In this document: piece after piece, positions 10,600-23,235 of the stretch | Numbering within the stretch: position 1 is the stretch's first letter | Layout of the letters: each line of letters starts with the position of its first letter | Assembly: GCF_907165205.1 (NCBI RefSeq) | Contig: NC_058196.1 | Coordinates: forward strand, 27,074,501-27,138,500 | Direction of reading: 5' to 3' | Source of the DNA: Coccinella septempunctata | Lineage: Eukaryota; Arthropoda; Insecta; Coleoptera; Coccinellidae | Length of the DNA: 64,000 bases | Notes under the pieces: model-generated | What the model saw: the letters and a program-made list of their open reading frames with translations, nothing else | The model's database searches: none | What the model was told of the DNA's origin: nothing | Program-made: the position numbers and the translations under genes

Positions 10600-10985
10600 G
10601 CATCTATACACAAGGAGCTTGAATACAGCAAGAGCTGTTAGGTAACTGGATCTGAAAAGTATCTTCAAATCTGCTACGCCTTTTCACTGGCTTCCTTACA
10701 GGGCACCATAACCTCAAGAGTAATCTAACAAGAATGAGTTTAGAGCCTTCAAACTCTGTGGAGAGGAGTAAGAAACTCCAAACTCCCTCGCAAAGAATGC
10801 ACTGGATGAGGAACGTCTTCGAAGCCATCCCAGATACTGTAATTCATTAGAACTCTCCAACTGTAGATGATGTAGCTGCTAGAAAAGCTCTGATGGAGGC
10901 ATGAAAGACCTTGATGACGCAGTACACCGTAAACCCATAAAGCAATCTACAATCGACCCAAAAGAAACTTCGATGAGGATCCTAA
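10600..10985 (+). pseudogene. LINE 3' end, opposite orientation
   Basis: The plus strand reads FTGFLTGHHNLKSNLTRM (about 10683-10736), the TGHxxLxxHL block of jockey-superfamily elements. With a frameshift it continues as C-G-E-E-stop-E-T-P, the cysteine block seen in the neighbour. ACAATCGACCC near 10950 matches the 3' UTR motif of the other copies. It is inverted relative to the neighbour 140 bp away, so these are two independent 5'-truncated insertions or one rearranged insertion. Confidence 0.55.
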
Positions 10986-11442
10986 TCTCGAGTAATCATT
11001 AACGTTCGAGAAAAAAGTTTCAACCTAATCACAGAACCGATTTTCCATACGAAAGCACCGGATGTTACGTCCGAAATCAAGCATCCGTTGCCCTCCCAAG
11101 TTGACAATCAAGCCGCGCTGCTGGATTACCAATTAACCCCCCAAATGATCCCCGAAACTATCCGTTACGACTCCCCGGACAAAAAGCAACTTGACGTCGC
11201 ACCGTCATCATCTAAAATTCAAATAAGATAAACGTTATATCGTTCCACGGCAGTCCGGATGATAAGGATAAGAAACGAGGCGGGTAGAAATTGAACACGA
11301 GATACGACCTTATCACTGGCGTTTTCTTTTTTGCATATACATACATATAAATCGCCCAAGGACCCAGGGAGACGTCTCTGATCGCGTGCAAGTTCACCGC
11401 AGTCGTTAGTTTGCACCTCGGAGAGGCATTTATTTCGCATTA
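10986..11442. other. Unique sequence before the Harbinger element
   Basis: No gene or repeat is recognised. The last three bases (TTA, 11440-11442) are the left target duplication of the element that follows. Confidence 0.4.
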
Positions 11443-11699
11443 GAGCCTGTCCAGATGCAGCGAGAAACGCGCGATTCACTACGCGCGTTTCGAAACGCGC
11501 GTGTCGAGATACTAGAGCACAGTAGATCCCGTCCACATGCACACGCGCGTGCAATAAAATCGCAAGTTCGACGCAAGCAATCGCAGGGATCTCGACTCGC
11601 GCGTTCTACGCGCGTGTCGAGATACTAGGGTCTCAATGGTAGCGTCCAGTACACATGCGTTGATTGCTGCGTGAGGACGGATTAAGTGAAATTTCGAAA

Positions 11700-11935
11700 T
11701 GGAACTCGATAACGATATTGAACTTTTTATCGATGAAGTTGAAAGGGGATATGGAATCAACCGAATATTTCAATCGTATTCGGAAAAAATGTTGGAAAGA
11801 AATTGTTGATAGATTTTCTGAAGAAGGTGATTCAGAAGAGAAAAAAGAGCTTTGGATGAGTAAACCATTTTTATTAGTGCGCGAAGTAGGATTATACGAA
11901 ATAAAAAAGTATTCCGTCACTTGGAAAAATACATA
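11700..11935 (+). pseudogene. MADF-like domain, copy 1, frameshifted
   Basis: An ATG at 11700 opens MELDNDIELFIDEVERG. A frameshift then leads into STEYFNRIRKKCWKEIVDRF and an acidic segment, ending at a stop after 11935. Together this follows the MADF order: I-x-x-F-I-x-x-V-E, a W/Y-rich turn, then N-R-x-x-K-x-x-C-W-x-E-I. In Harbinger elements such a DNA-binding protein accompanies the transposase. The frameshift and the lack of downstream sequence make it non-functional. Confidence 0.55.
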
Positions 11936-12069
11936 AATTATTAAACCATTTGATTTTGTCAGGGCAGTTAACTCGTTTACAAAATATCCAGCAAATCGGT
12001 CGCTTGTATTACGTTTCAAACGTCAATGAGTTCTAAAAAGTGCCACTTTATATGTCAGAATTGCAAAAA

Positions 12070-12200
12070 GATAATTCTGTTGTGGGATATGGAATCTCCT
12101 GAATATTCCAATCGATGAATACCTACTAAAAATACATGTTGGGAAGAAATTGTTGAAATATTTTGTGAAGGAAGTAATTCAAAAGAGAAAAAACCATCCA
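12070..12200 (+). pseudogene. MADF-like domain, copy 2
   Basis: The plus strand reads LLWDMESPEYSNR, a stop, then TKNTCWEEIVEIFCEG and SKEKK. LWD...PEY.NR...CWEEI is a clear MADF core. At DNA level it parallels copy 1 (GGGATATGGAATC, GAATATT, ACATGTTGG or AAATGTTGG, AAGAAATTGTTGA), so the element contains a diverged direct duplication of its own coding segment. This copy retains the LWD tryptophan that copy 1 reaches only out of frame. Confidence 0.55.
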
Positions 12201-12347
12201 CACTGGAAACCGAAGATTCAATAATAGGGAATACTGGACTGGAAACTCGCGTTTAGACGCGTAGACAAACGCTACATGTGGACGCAACATGAAATGATAC
12301 GCGCGTAGTCAATCGCGCGTTTCTCGCCGCATCTGGACAAGCTCTTA

Positions 12348-13830
12348 CGGCCTCGGTCGAAGCCAAACCGGCAATTTTCGATTGAGTTCTCGAGTTGGCC
12401 CTGGAAATTCGACCGATTCCGAAGTGGCCAACCACGAATCTACCACCTCAACAACCGTAACTTACGAAAAACCGATCGAAAATAACCGTTATTTCAAGCG
12501 CGTCAAAACCCAACTTCCCTGGAGCCGCCCCTGGCCGTTTCGTAGCTTTGTTAACCTTCAGAGTGAACGGTTATTCTTTTTTGGAATCCGAGATCGCAGC
12601 ACGATCAAGCATCCACTTGTCAGTTCGGTTACACAAACATGTAGCAATACAGAAAATCTCGTGTGGTGTAGTTACAATAAGCCACGGATAGCAGCGACTG
12701 ATTAAAATGGCACGACGCGAAAATGGGGAAAAAAAAGGTCACGAGATATGAGAATTAGACGACGACCGTTCATATCTGGTGGTTGCGGTAGACGTGACAG
12801 CTTTTTTCTTCGGGCAACGATCACTGGAAATGATTAAATTGACGCTGATCGAACGTGAGTTGTTGGAGTGGATACTGCTCCTTTTCTACCCAGGACTAAA
12901 CGATTTTTTTCGAACGTCCTGAAGGGTTACATCTATTTTCTCATATTCAACATACAATATAAGCTTGGAATTAATCAAATGACCCATGTTCAGTATTGGA
13001 TGACGATGTCGAGATATATTTCCTGTCACATAGTTTGAGCTCCAAAAGGTCAGTCAACAGTGCCCTTAAAATAGCTATATTATCTACGGAACATCGATTT
13101 AACAATGCAATCGAAGAAGCCCCTCAGATCGCAGCAACAACCCGCGTCTATGCCCGGCGAAGTTCCCAACCGGCCGAAAAACTCCGACGACCGACCTGAG
13201 CCGCATCGCCGATACATATTTCGAAATCCGCGGGCCTCTTAGCTATGCACCTATGCACCGGCCGGGCCCTCTCTCCTCGCAGCGGAACAGAGATGTGACC
13301 GCGCGGTATTTCGCCGTCCCCAACTGGCCTGAACTTTGCCAACAACGACGTTACAAACAAACACACACATGTTGCCTATAGGACGACCGGAATGCACGAG
13401 CAACGTCTTTATGCGAGCCGGCAGATGTCTATGGAGATATCATACTCACTATGGGAACGGCCTGACAACTAGCAGAAGAGACGTACTGTAAATCAAACCG
13501 GGAGACATGTGAGAGGACCAGAACTGACAGCGTCGCTGGGCTTCACAGTTCCGAAGAAAAAAGGTAAAGGTGCGTTTTTAGACGGCATACGGGACGCCCG
13601 AACGTTCGTCCAAGACGACTGCTGAACTGACAGAAAACGAATCAATCGATTGATGTTAGTCTGATCTTGTTGTGGTCCTAAAGCTAACAGCCAACGTGGT
13701 ATAAATCTAATGTCATGTCAGCTGATCTGATCAAGAATGGTCCCCCAATGATCTGTTATTATCAACAACCTGAAAAGCTGTACATATTTGTCGTTAAAAA
13801 TTGATTAAAGAAACAATATTGCCCCATTGC
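12348..13830. other. Unique sequence with CpG-rich patches
   Basis: CpG-rich patches occur at 12480-12560 and 13130-13330. Frames of 60-107 codons on both strands have no known domain. I see no repeat ends. Confidence 0.4.
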
Positions 13831-16695
13831 TTTCAATGCCCCATGGTGGCGTCACAACTTCTCATGCTCTTGTCAAGACCTACTATAGTTGGAAAAGCTC
13901 TCTAATCCTAATAGATTTATTTTGATAGATTTTCCAAATGTATTAACCACATACCTACACTCAATTTTCAGAAACGTCGAAAACAAGTAAAATTAGTGAA
14001 AATATTTGCGAATAAAACAAGCAGATAGTTTAATGATTTAAACTAGAATTCTGTATCATTTCTCTATATCTATAAAGAATAAATGATCTTGCTGCCATTC
14101 CTATTTTGTATACATCAACCATATTCATTTTATAACGTCTTTTGTTTATTATATTAAAGATTCATGAAAATATTTATTAGTTTTCTGAGAGTCTAGACAA
14201 AAACGGCATTGAAATAAACGCAAAAAGAAAGCAGCTACATAAATTATGTTACTTCAACAGTATATCCAGGGTGTGAATGAATAGTTGCGAAGAAATTTAA
14301 GGTGTGAGAAAGAGAAATTTTTGTAGAAAATCAAATATAAATTTCGAAAAATACAAGCACCCCCAAAATATTTTTTATCAATGAATAAATTGTACGAAAC
14401 CGTTTTGTCAATTCTAGAAGAAGATAAAAAAATCATTCTCACACTATGAATTTTCGAAAAATAAAATTAATTGATTTTATGAATGTTATGACAACCCCTA
14501 ACCAAAATTTCTCATTAAAATATGAGTTCCCCCAATTACGATCGGAAAACAAGAAGCTGAACCAAAAACGCAGGTTCCCATGAAGAACTCCAATCTTCCC
14601 ATCAATACAATTATTTTTCATTAATTTAATTAATTAAACCGTCCAGTAATATCGTTATATATTCATCCGCATGTAATCGGCCACCGTATTTCACTCCGGT
14701 AAAAATGAATTTTAAAAGGAACACTCCAGTATCGGCGATCCATAAATAATGCATTAGAGGGGGGCGCGGGGGGGCGCAGAGCCGAGAAAGAACCTCAAGC
14801 AGCCGGGGAATATAAAAATTTCCGTCGGGCTTCGGTAATATAAGCGTTATACCGAATTTGATTCACCGACCAAGAAAGAAGAATGGACGCTGGCAGAATG
14901 AAAACTGAGGAACTTGCCATTTTGAAACGGGTTCAAGTCAGTGGATATGATGCCGTGCCAGTTTTTCAGCCGTCGGGGGTTCGCGGGGGGGCAGGGGGGG
15001 CTATCGCGTCTGGCCTCGGAGATAAACAATAACATGGAGGGCCGTGGAGTGATGCCAAACTCATATCAATAAGTCGCCCTGACATCCAGACATGCAGACG
15101 GGCGGCTTCCGATGGAAATGGGGGGTAAATTAATTTTTCCGAGTTTTTTGTTCTTCCGTGGCGGCGCGCAGGGTCCCATTGTATTTAGATATCAGAAAAT
15201 CATTTTCGTTTAATTATTACGCTGCAAAAAAATCGAATGGTTTATTTATTCTTTATAAATATTTATATATATATGGGGCGAATTTGAATAGCCTCCACAA
15301 ATTCCCTGTTTTCTCCGCCTTGAGCTGAAATATTCCTAGCGAAGCATTTTTCTAAAATTCTCTGTGATAAAATGTGCATGGATTGATTTATATTTATTTA
15401 AATGAACCAGGAGTCATTATTTCGGAAACTTTCAATTAATCAATAAATAATTATCTCATCTACAGTTCGCTTCGGAAGTATCTCATGAACCTTCACCTTC
15501 ACATTGAATTATACAAAATATTAAGATTTTTTATTGTTAATGCCTAAAATTAATTTTTTACTTCTTCACTAATATTCACGATACTAATTTATTGTTCTAT
15601 TTATTTCTTAAATTAATTTATTAAAATATAGAAACTTGATACTCAGAATTAAAGGCTAATCTTTCATGTACTTTGAGGTTGATGTTAAGAGAAAAATAAG
15701 AATAGGTATGCACAGTAGTTTATGATTTTTGAGGGCATTTTCGAAATTCTCATCTACATTTGCTAAAATTAAGTAATTGAAAAGTGTGACAAATCACTCA
15801 CTTGAAAAGCAGGAGGGAAGGAAGTGGTATTCAATTTTATTTCCCAAAAACTAATTTAGCCAATTTATGCGCAGTTAGAGTAAAACTGTTGCCATGAAAA
15901 TTTATCAAGAAGTTAATTTTCACCTCTGTTTGAAATCTCGATATTCCATCCTTGAAATCAATATTTTACTGTTATTGTGAAATATTTTCCGTCTGTTCTC
16001 TTGAATCTGATATCTTAAAGCTCACGATTGTTAGCAAAATTTCAATATTTTTATCGGCACGATTCCTTCAAATATTTACTTTGGAAAGATTCAACCACAA
16101 CGTTGTGAATTTCACACCACAAGATATTCCGATTATTTTGTAGTTTTTCTTCGAAATATGGGATTCTTCTAATTGTTCACAGAACCATGTATATGATGAA
16201 TATACCGGAGCAATTTGAAATTTAAAAAAACCCAGGATGAATTTTTATAACAACAACAACAATTTCATGAAATCCCAGCATTGTTTCTGCTCACCAACAT
16301 AATTTCAGAACAAAATACAATGACTCAGGATTGATACGGGAAAAAATCTGTATTTTTTTATCCTCTATTGTTGCACCAGCTCGGTAGACAGACAATATAC
16401 ATCAATCATTAAAAAACTAGTGAATGTATCCAAAAATGAAGTTGCTTTAATGCTTGCTTGTTAATTTTCTGTTCAACATCGAGAAATATTCAATCAGGAA
16501 AAAATCTATACAAAAGTTGTATATATTCATGCAATATTTAATACTCCTGAGGCACGGAAAGTAGTGCAATAAGCATATAATCCCAATTCCGAAATAATTG
16601 ATCCTACTGAGCGACAAAAAAAAACTTCGTATGTAATTTCAATAATCCTTCGAAAATCCAGGACCATTCATCACAAATTTAGCCCCAATTCGCGC
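13831..16695. other. AT-rich unique sequence with G-rich patch
   Basis: Mostly AT-rich. A G-rich patch lies at about 14759-14778 and a CpG-rich stretch runs to about 15180. Poly-purine and AAC runs (about 16250-16262) are simple-sequence noise. No gene is recognised. Confidence 0.4.
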
Positions 16696-19068
16696 ATGGT
16701 CTCATTTTTTTCGAAGCAATCAATACTTCTCGAGTTAAACACTAGAAGCCATCGCATAGCATCTTTACAGAATACGACAGACGAGAATTTGGGAGCTACA
16801 CACTCATTAAACTTATATAATGAACAAACTTACGGGTCAAGCATTCCCGACGAGGTTTCGGACACGCCTTACTGTGAAAATCCAAGTAATTTCGCTCGTT
16901 TTTCTTGGAATTTACCCCAAAACTGAGATGCTGTATCACGCACAAACACACTCGGCCATGTTACGGAAAGTGAGGTTAGGATAGAAGGAAAGGGCTCTGA
17001 CCATGGCTTTTGCACCGTTTGGGGTTCTAATTCAGGTTCGATTCATATTTCGCCGAATAAATACAGGTACGGATCAGGCGCGTCTGCCCTGACTAGCAAT
17101 ATATTATCTCTATAATATTCTGGATGGTTCCAAGTAAACCATCCGATTTGTAAAATATTAAAAATATAGGAAAATATCTAATGAAAAATGAATAAATATG
17201 AAATTCATTAGAAATAGGGAAAAATATTTAAAATGAAAAAACTATTATTTTGCAACCAAAAAGAACAATGCTCAATCCCTTAATATCGAAATATTATTTC
17301 CACAATCAATTTATAAAGGGGGAAAATATAGTGCAAAATTTCATTGATTTATTTGCGATATGTCAAGCTATAAGTACACATAAATTATGTATAAAAAATT
17401 GTTTGATGTACGTGAACATTTTTGGAATATTTTGGATCTATAAGTATCAAAGAAGATACTGTTTTAAAAGATTGGGAATGTGATCATATATTTTGCTATA
17501 TTAGTTTTCCGTTGATCATTGTGGAAGTTTCATGCTATAATTTTGGTATAATAATTTTTTCGATGAATGAATTTTAACCTTGAAAATTAAACGAAACCAT
17601 TATAGAGTTCTACGTTTTTTTTTCACACTCAATTCGACTTGGTTACTACTGGAAATAATAAACAAAAATCCAAGTGGATACCAAAATATTTACGTCGGGT
17701 ATGCATCTAGTGTTTCTAAGGTCGATTTTGTCTGTGGTGGGCAATAAGTTAGGTCGTGACTAAACCAGAAATAAACACACACTGTTCGAAAATCCCAGTA
17801 TCGATTACTGCTCCAGTAATAATAATAACCAGTCGGGAAAAACGATTAAAATTTGACAGGCCTGTAGAGGGCAACAGGATAATGAAGCAATTCATCTCGG
17901 TCTATCAAATAGAAACTCCGCCTCTGCACAGTACCATGACCCTCTTCTGCGTTCTTCTAACCATCTAACCAATCTAACCAACACATGCACCAAGCTATAC
18001 ACACACACACGTACCTATACCCTGAAAATATTTTGTACTAGTCATCCTGAAAAAGTAACGATTAAATGCTGGGGCTATCGATAACTTACTCTTTTCTCTT
18101 TTTTTTTAAGATAAACTGACGGGTAAGAGAGTTGGTGATGGACTACCTGATATGATAATTCACGTCTGGTCGAATGTAGAGCAAGCGTTGAATAATGGAC
18201 GAAAATGGGCCCAAAAAAAATTGTGAGCTATTCCTTATTCATGGTGAATCGAGAGTAAATAATTTGTACGTGTCGGATGAAGGAAAAAAATGTTAGGTAT
18301 TTAAATATGTACATATTTAATTCAGTTGTTCAAATTCATGATATTTGATATTGGAAATATGAACAAAGGAAAATTATGTGGGGGTTCACCTTTATTCATA
18401 TATTTTTGTATTTTTATTCTTGAGTATGTTGAAGTTATTGAAAATTATTTATTTCATAAATCATTGTATTATATGTATATTAATTCTTTTAGGTTGAGTT
18501 TTAAATAAAAAAAAACTGTTAAAATGAATTAACATCAGGTGGGCTATGTACTCTAGCTGATATTTATTGAAAACGGAATCATTTATTTTCAAAGGAATTA
18601 ATTTAATTCACGTTTAAATCATACAAAATAAATTATGAGAAAATATTTTTAAGGTTATGAAAATATTCCTATGCAAAAAGCTTATGAAAATATTCTTTCA
18701 CAAAAAATTCCAATATTCCTATGAAAAATCATTGCATGAATATTCAACTAAAAAATCCAATTTTCTTACTCTGAAAATTCTTAAAAAATGCTTCAGGCAA
18801 TCCACACATCCAAACCACAGAAGTCTAGAAGTATTTTGAAAAAATGTATAATGTACAAAAATATTTTTGTTGAAATTTTATAAAAATAAAGACTTTTTGC
18901 GGTATGATTGTGTTTCACTCAATTTTTCGAACTTTTCAAATATGTTCGAATTCATTAGTGATTAAAGTGAAATTTATTTCCTAATATGAAATATTAATTT
19001 ATCATTTTTGTATGTTTCTCAAAAAAATACCAGACTAGGTCGTATCAATAGAAAATTCTACCGAGAAG
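16696..19068. other. AT-rich unique sequence with CA microsatellite
   Basis: A 76-codon frame (16696-16926) has no known domain. A short (AC)n tract lies near 17998-18010. The 18650-18740 part repeats TATGAAAATATTC-like strings a few times. GGTTCGATTC near 17034 resembles a pol III B box, but no tRNA or convincing A box surrounds it. Confidence 0.4.
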
Positions 19069-19541
19069 TTGATTCAAAACAAGAATTTCAAATTCGAATC
19101 TCCCCACAAAGCCATGGCGCAACTCGTTCATCGTCCTTGTAATCTAGTGGGCCGCGGAACAAAGGAGCGTCAATGCGCCGGTTTCAAGAATCACGTCAGC
19201 CATGATGTTTTCCCGACGGGGCCGATGCCTCGTTATGTGCTTTTTGGGCATTTTTGGATCGTTTTTTCCCTGAAAAATTCGACAGGATCAAAACGCAATC
19301 CTTCTGGGCGGTTGCGTAAAGTGTTAGGTGTAGTTTCTGAGTGAAATTGTGGCGGTTCTCAGGGTGTTTCAGTTGTTCAATGGCCGACAACGGTCCGGTC
19401 TCCCCAAAATCAATCGATAAAAAAATTCCGTCTATATTCTACCGGTTGATACCGAATTTATCACGTTCAGAAGGTGAGGAAGAGTGTGTTCTAAATAATA
19501 CTGTCGGAATTCACTGAAAATTATACGAATGCGCGTCTAAA

Positions 19542-19588
19542 TCACTCATTCCACTTGTAACCTGTCCCGCACCTTTCACATTCATCTG
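19542..19588 (-). other. Possible short zinc-finger exon remnant
   Basis: On the minus strand a pyrimidine-rich tract (CCCCCATACATTATTTTTTT) ends in CAG at 19586-19588. Entering the following bases in phase 2 gives DECERCGTGYKWNE and then a stop. C-x2-C-G-x-G-Y-K-W is the opening of a C2H2 finger as seen in insect BTB zinc-finger proteins. A one-base shift would place an L-x-x-H further on, suggesting decay or a sequencing indel. A CTAAC string lies about 55 bases upstream of the CAG. It could be chance: only 14 codons support it. Confidence 0.25.
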
Positions 19589-19599
19589 AAAAAAATAAT

Positions 19600-21262
19600 G
19601 TATGGGGGTGATAACACATAGAGTGCATTTGAGTACGAGACGTTAGAAAGAATAATTTATTTGAAGTCTTGTATCGGCTTAAAAGAGCTAATTTCATTTT
19701 CAAAAGGAGCTTTCAACGCCTTAAGATGAGTTTACAAAACCTGAATATTTATAGAACTTAGACGGAGAATGAATAATCTCTAGCGGGTTTATTCTTAGAG
19801 CGCCGAAAGCCTCTATTCAGAAAAAAAAAACGTTTAAAAATAGTTGACTGAATTTAATCCATATGTAATGCCGAAATAAAATAAAAACTCAAAACCTATC
19901 GTCAACGTTTGTTATTGGATATCAAACGAATATAGGACATGTATATTTCTCCCCAGAATTTTTTTTAATCACGAAAAAAGTGCGCTGTAAAGAAAATAAG
20001 TGAAATTTCAAAGTTTCAATTTTTTTTTTAGTTTCTCTGGTAGAACAATTTTTTTCACTTTATTTCCTCAGAATCACACTTCCTTTAAAATGCACATTTT
20101 CTGAATTTTTGTTGTGTTTGCGCATTAGAATAAGCCATTCATTTTCGAAATCTTTTTTCATATTTATTTCCGAAAGAAATTGCCAATTGAAAAAAATTGT
20201 TTTTTTATACAGTACAGAATTGTCAAGTAATTAAGTGAATTTCATCATACGAAATTAATTCATTTCGCTTATCTGCTATTTTCGAAAATACAGTAATTTT
20301 TTAATTACTATTAATTGAAATCAATTTCGATAAAAAATTCTTCTGAATATCTTCATGGAAAATAAATAATCTGGAATAATATTTTTTTCTTTATTTTCTC
20401 GGTGGTAAATAATTAAATAAATGCGAAAATGAGATTTATTTTTGAAATTTATTTGGACTGCAAAAATAAATGCAGAAAGTATTGATTATGGCCTATTCGC
20501 TTGCGAGAGAATGAAAAGGATTAAAAATATTATAAAATGATTTTTAAGAAACGAAGAGAACATAATTAAATATTTTTAAATTATCCCCATTCCATTAATC
20601 ATTAAAATTCTATTTTTTGCCACCATTTTCGGTAGATTTTTTTCCTAAGATAAAATATAAAAAGGCAGCTCTTTCTTTTGCCCCGAAACGGTTATTCATT
20701 TAAAATGAACTAAAACAGAAAGAATGATAAATAAGGAATATTTACGCTGACGTGAAGAGTCCATTTTTTAATTCGTTTACAAATTAAAGGAGAGGGGGGC
20801 TATATGTCATATAAATATGAAAAAAGTTAGGTTACTATGGAAAAATGAAGGAGCTTCAGGAAAAAGTATAAATGTTTGAATAAATAAGAACTTTGGAAGA
20901 GCAGAATTATATATTGAATTTCATTAGGAGAAGTCTTGGCCACGACAACCGAATGAACTTATCATAATAGATTACTCACTGGCAGGGGACATACCTTACT
21001 TTGCAATAGACCACAAAGTTTCAACTGGTATATATTTGCATGAGGAAAGTTCACAGGTTAGATCCAATCGTAAGACTTATTTACATTGTGCCTGTTTTAT
21101 GCATGGAGGAAACGACCGACCTACTCGGGGCCTTCTTTATTGCCCAGATTCTATATCTGCCGACTAGAAATCGATGATCAAGTCCGAGGCAAGGAGTCCA
21201 ACAACGCCGCCGCGTCGGTTTGATATATCTATTTACCATAATTCCTATAAACTTACCGCTAT
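19600..21262. other. AT-rich unique sequence
   Basis: Long AT-rich stretch with T-runs. No gene, repeat end or RNA is recognised. A donor-like GTAAGT on the minus strand near 21250 stands alone. Confidence 0.4.
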
Positions 21263-21709
21263 ATGCGATACCTCATGCGCCAACTGAATTTACCCATTCT
21301 CACGAATTTACTACAGGCAATAATTTTTCGTCAATTAATAAACGTTCTTGGAATCGATGCTGAATTCGAGAATTATTATAATGATATAAATCTGAATGAA
21401 TTAGGTGTGAAAAGGCGCTTATTTCGTCATGAAACAGATTTAAATCTCCGATACGTGGCAGTTCCAAGACCGTTTACAACATTGACTTTGGTAAATTACT
21501 ATTATACAGGTTTTGTCACTTGGCGAATTAAGTTAGAAAAGAGCCAGGTTTCTTATAGTACAGTGCATTATTCTCAATTGCTTCGATTCCAACCCAAACA
21601 GGTCAGAAAGTTATTTTTTAAGGTGGCAATCGGTAACAATAAGAATAGAAAGTTTGCTAAAAAAGAGCCCTTTGCGGCAGGTCATTATTCTACGTTTTTT
21701 AGAAAGTGA
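21263..21709 (+). other. 148-codon open frame, unrecognised
   Basis: An uninterrupted frame from ATG with no signal peptide, membrane segment, motif or repeat that I can identify. It is rich in aromatic and basic residues, as translated AT-rich DNA often is. In AT-rich DNA of this amount, one frame of this length is expected by chance, so I do not call it a gene. Codon-bias or homology evidence would be needed to change that. Confidence 0.15.
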
Positions 21710-22959
21710 CCGTTCTTCATGCCAGAATGGGTTGTAAAATTAGAAAGTTGTCTCGAATCCACAACGGCACACAGTTTTTTAAGAGTGACATTGCAGTAGT
21801 TTTTTAGCAGCTAACAAGAAGCGACGACGATAGTGGATTACATTGTCCTGAGATCAAGGTTTCGTTAATTGAGTTCAAAATTTCGCGAGTGCAGATGGGA
21901 AAATTAAGTTAATTATAGTGCATATTGTGATGTTCTCGTGTTTATTTTTCAGAAAAATTTTTGAGTTGTGAAGCAGATAATTGATCAAAATAATCACAAG
22001 GATAACAATATGTGTAAGAAAAGGAAATTTTTTTAAGTTATGGTTTCTATCTTGATATCTCAGAAGTTATTTCCTTATTTAATTAATTTTTCATGGAAAT
22101 TCCGCAGAACTTTCTATTTTAATATTTTGACCAATACTCAATTCATTCTCTATACCTATACCTACAGCATCGCATTCTCATAAACACTTTTGAGCTCGTT
22201 TGGAAATATTTATTTCATGAAAAATTATTGGCTCTAGCAAGCATCATTTGATGATAATCAAGCCTCTTTTTGTTTCGTTAAACCTAACCTAACCTAAATC
22301 GACCCTAATAACTGTTCATTTAATTGTTCAATAAATTTTCGGTGTATTTATTTTTTTTTTCGATATTTTTAGAAAATTTAATTCAAGCAGAAATTATTTA
22401 ATTCTAATTTCTGTTCCTATTATTAATTGTATGACATTTTTTTTTATGAAATTTATCAGAATTCACTCAGTCGTTTCACCCATATAACCATGAACAATGT
22501 CTGTTAAAATTTTACACTTTAACAAAAAAATAACAATTTCTAATTCACGACAAAAATGTCCAAAGCTGCAATTTCAATAGGAGCAGCACATTTTTCAGCA
22601 TCAATATAGACGTGAAAAAATTGTATCCCGGAAAATTTAAATAATTTTGATGAAAAATACAATTTTGAACCGATAGCGAAACTTTTTGAAAAATTGAATT
22701 TTATTCCCCCTAAATAGCTTTAATGAAATATCAGATAATTGAATACTTAACAATATGTAATTAAATACAATATATTTAAAATTTTTTATTTTTTCTTGAC
22801 AAATTTTAATTGAATATATGCAATTAAATCCAATAAAAAATCGTAAAGATATAAGAGGACAAATAACCGTAAAATAAAAATGATATAAAGAAGGTCGTCA
22901 AAAGAAGGGAAAAAGTATTATCGACAAGCGGACAAATTGTAACAACCTCAATATCCCAT
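21710..22959. other. AT-rich unique sequence with TTAGG string
   Basis: AACCTAACCTAACCTAA at 22281-22297 equals three units of the insect telomeric repeat on the minus strand. It is too short to be a telomere relic with confidence. The remainder is AT-rich without recognisable content. Confidence 0.45.
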
Positions 22960-23235
22960 AATGGCCTCTGGTAGAGGGCCCCGTCGGCCATTCGGGCTAA
23001 AATATCCGAACGGACTGGGCGATAGCGCGAGTCAGCGGGCGGCCATGCGCCTTCAGCCGTCGGGAGCCGTAACTGGTCCCGAGTCGGCCTTTGCACGGCC
23101 ATTCCGCCTCTACGGAACGACACCATTTACACTTCGTTTCATTGGATTTTTATGCGCTGTTTCACGTCCCGTTTGCGCCGACCTGAAAAACCGAAAGGTA
23201 CTTTATGCCGATTTTTATTCGATCGAGTATTAGGT
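22960..23235. other. CpG-rich island
   Basis: A sharp rise in G+C within very AT-rich DNA, open on both strands (22824-23126 minus, 22961-23233 plus) but with no known domain. The sharp edges and lack of coding features suggest regulatory or conserved non-coding DNA, which is inference only. Confidence 0.4.

Larger units (their letters stand above)
11443..12344 (+). mobile_element. PIF/Harbinger-type element with TTA duplication
   Basis: The left end GAGCCTGTCCAGATGC and the right end (complement GAGCTTGTCCAGATGC) start inverted repeats that run about 45 bp, through GAGAAACGCGCGATT and ACTACGCGCGT, with few mismatches. TTA flanks both ends (11440-11442 and 12345-12347), matching the 3-bp TWA target of PIF/Harbinger. 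Inside each end, ACGCGCGT motifs recur, and CGTGTCGAGATACTAG occurs twice near the left end. The interior carries two decayed MADF-like domains. Autonomous Harbinger elements encode a Myb/SANT- or MADF-like protein beside the transposase, so this fits. No DDE transposase remains. Confidence 0.8.

Noticed and set aside
17025..17045. GGTTCGATTC, another B-box match
   Set aside because: The upstream sequence does not form a tRNA or a convincing SINE head.
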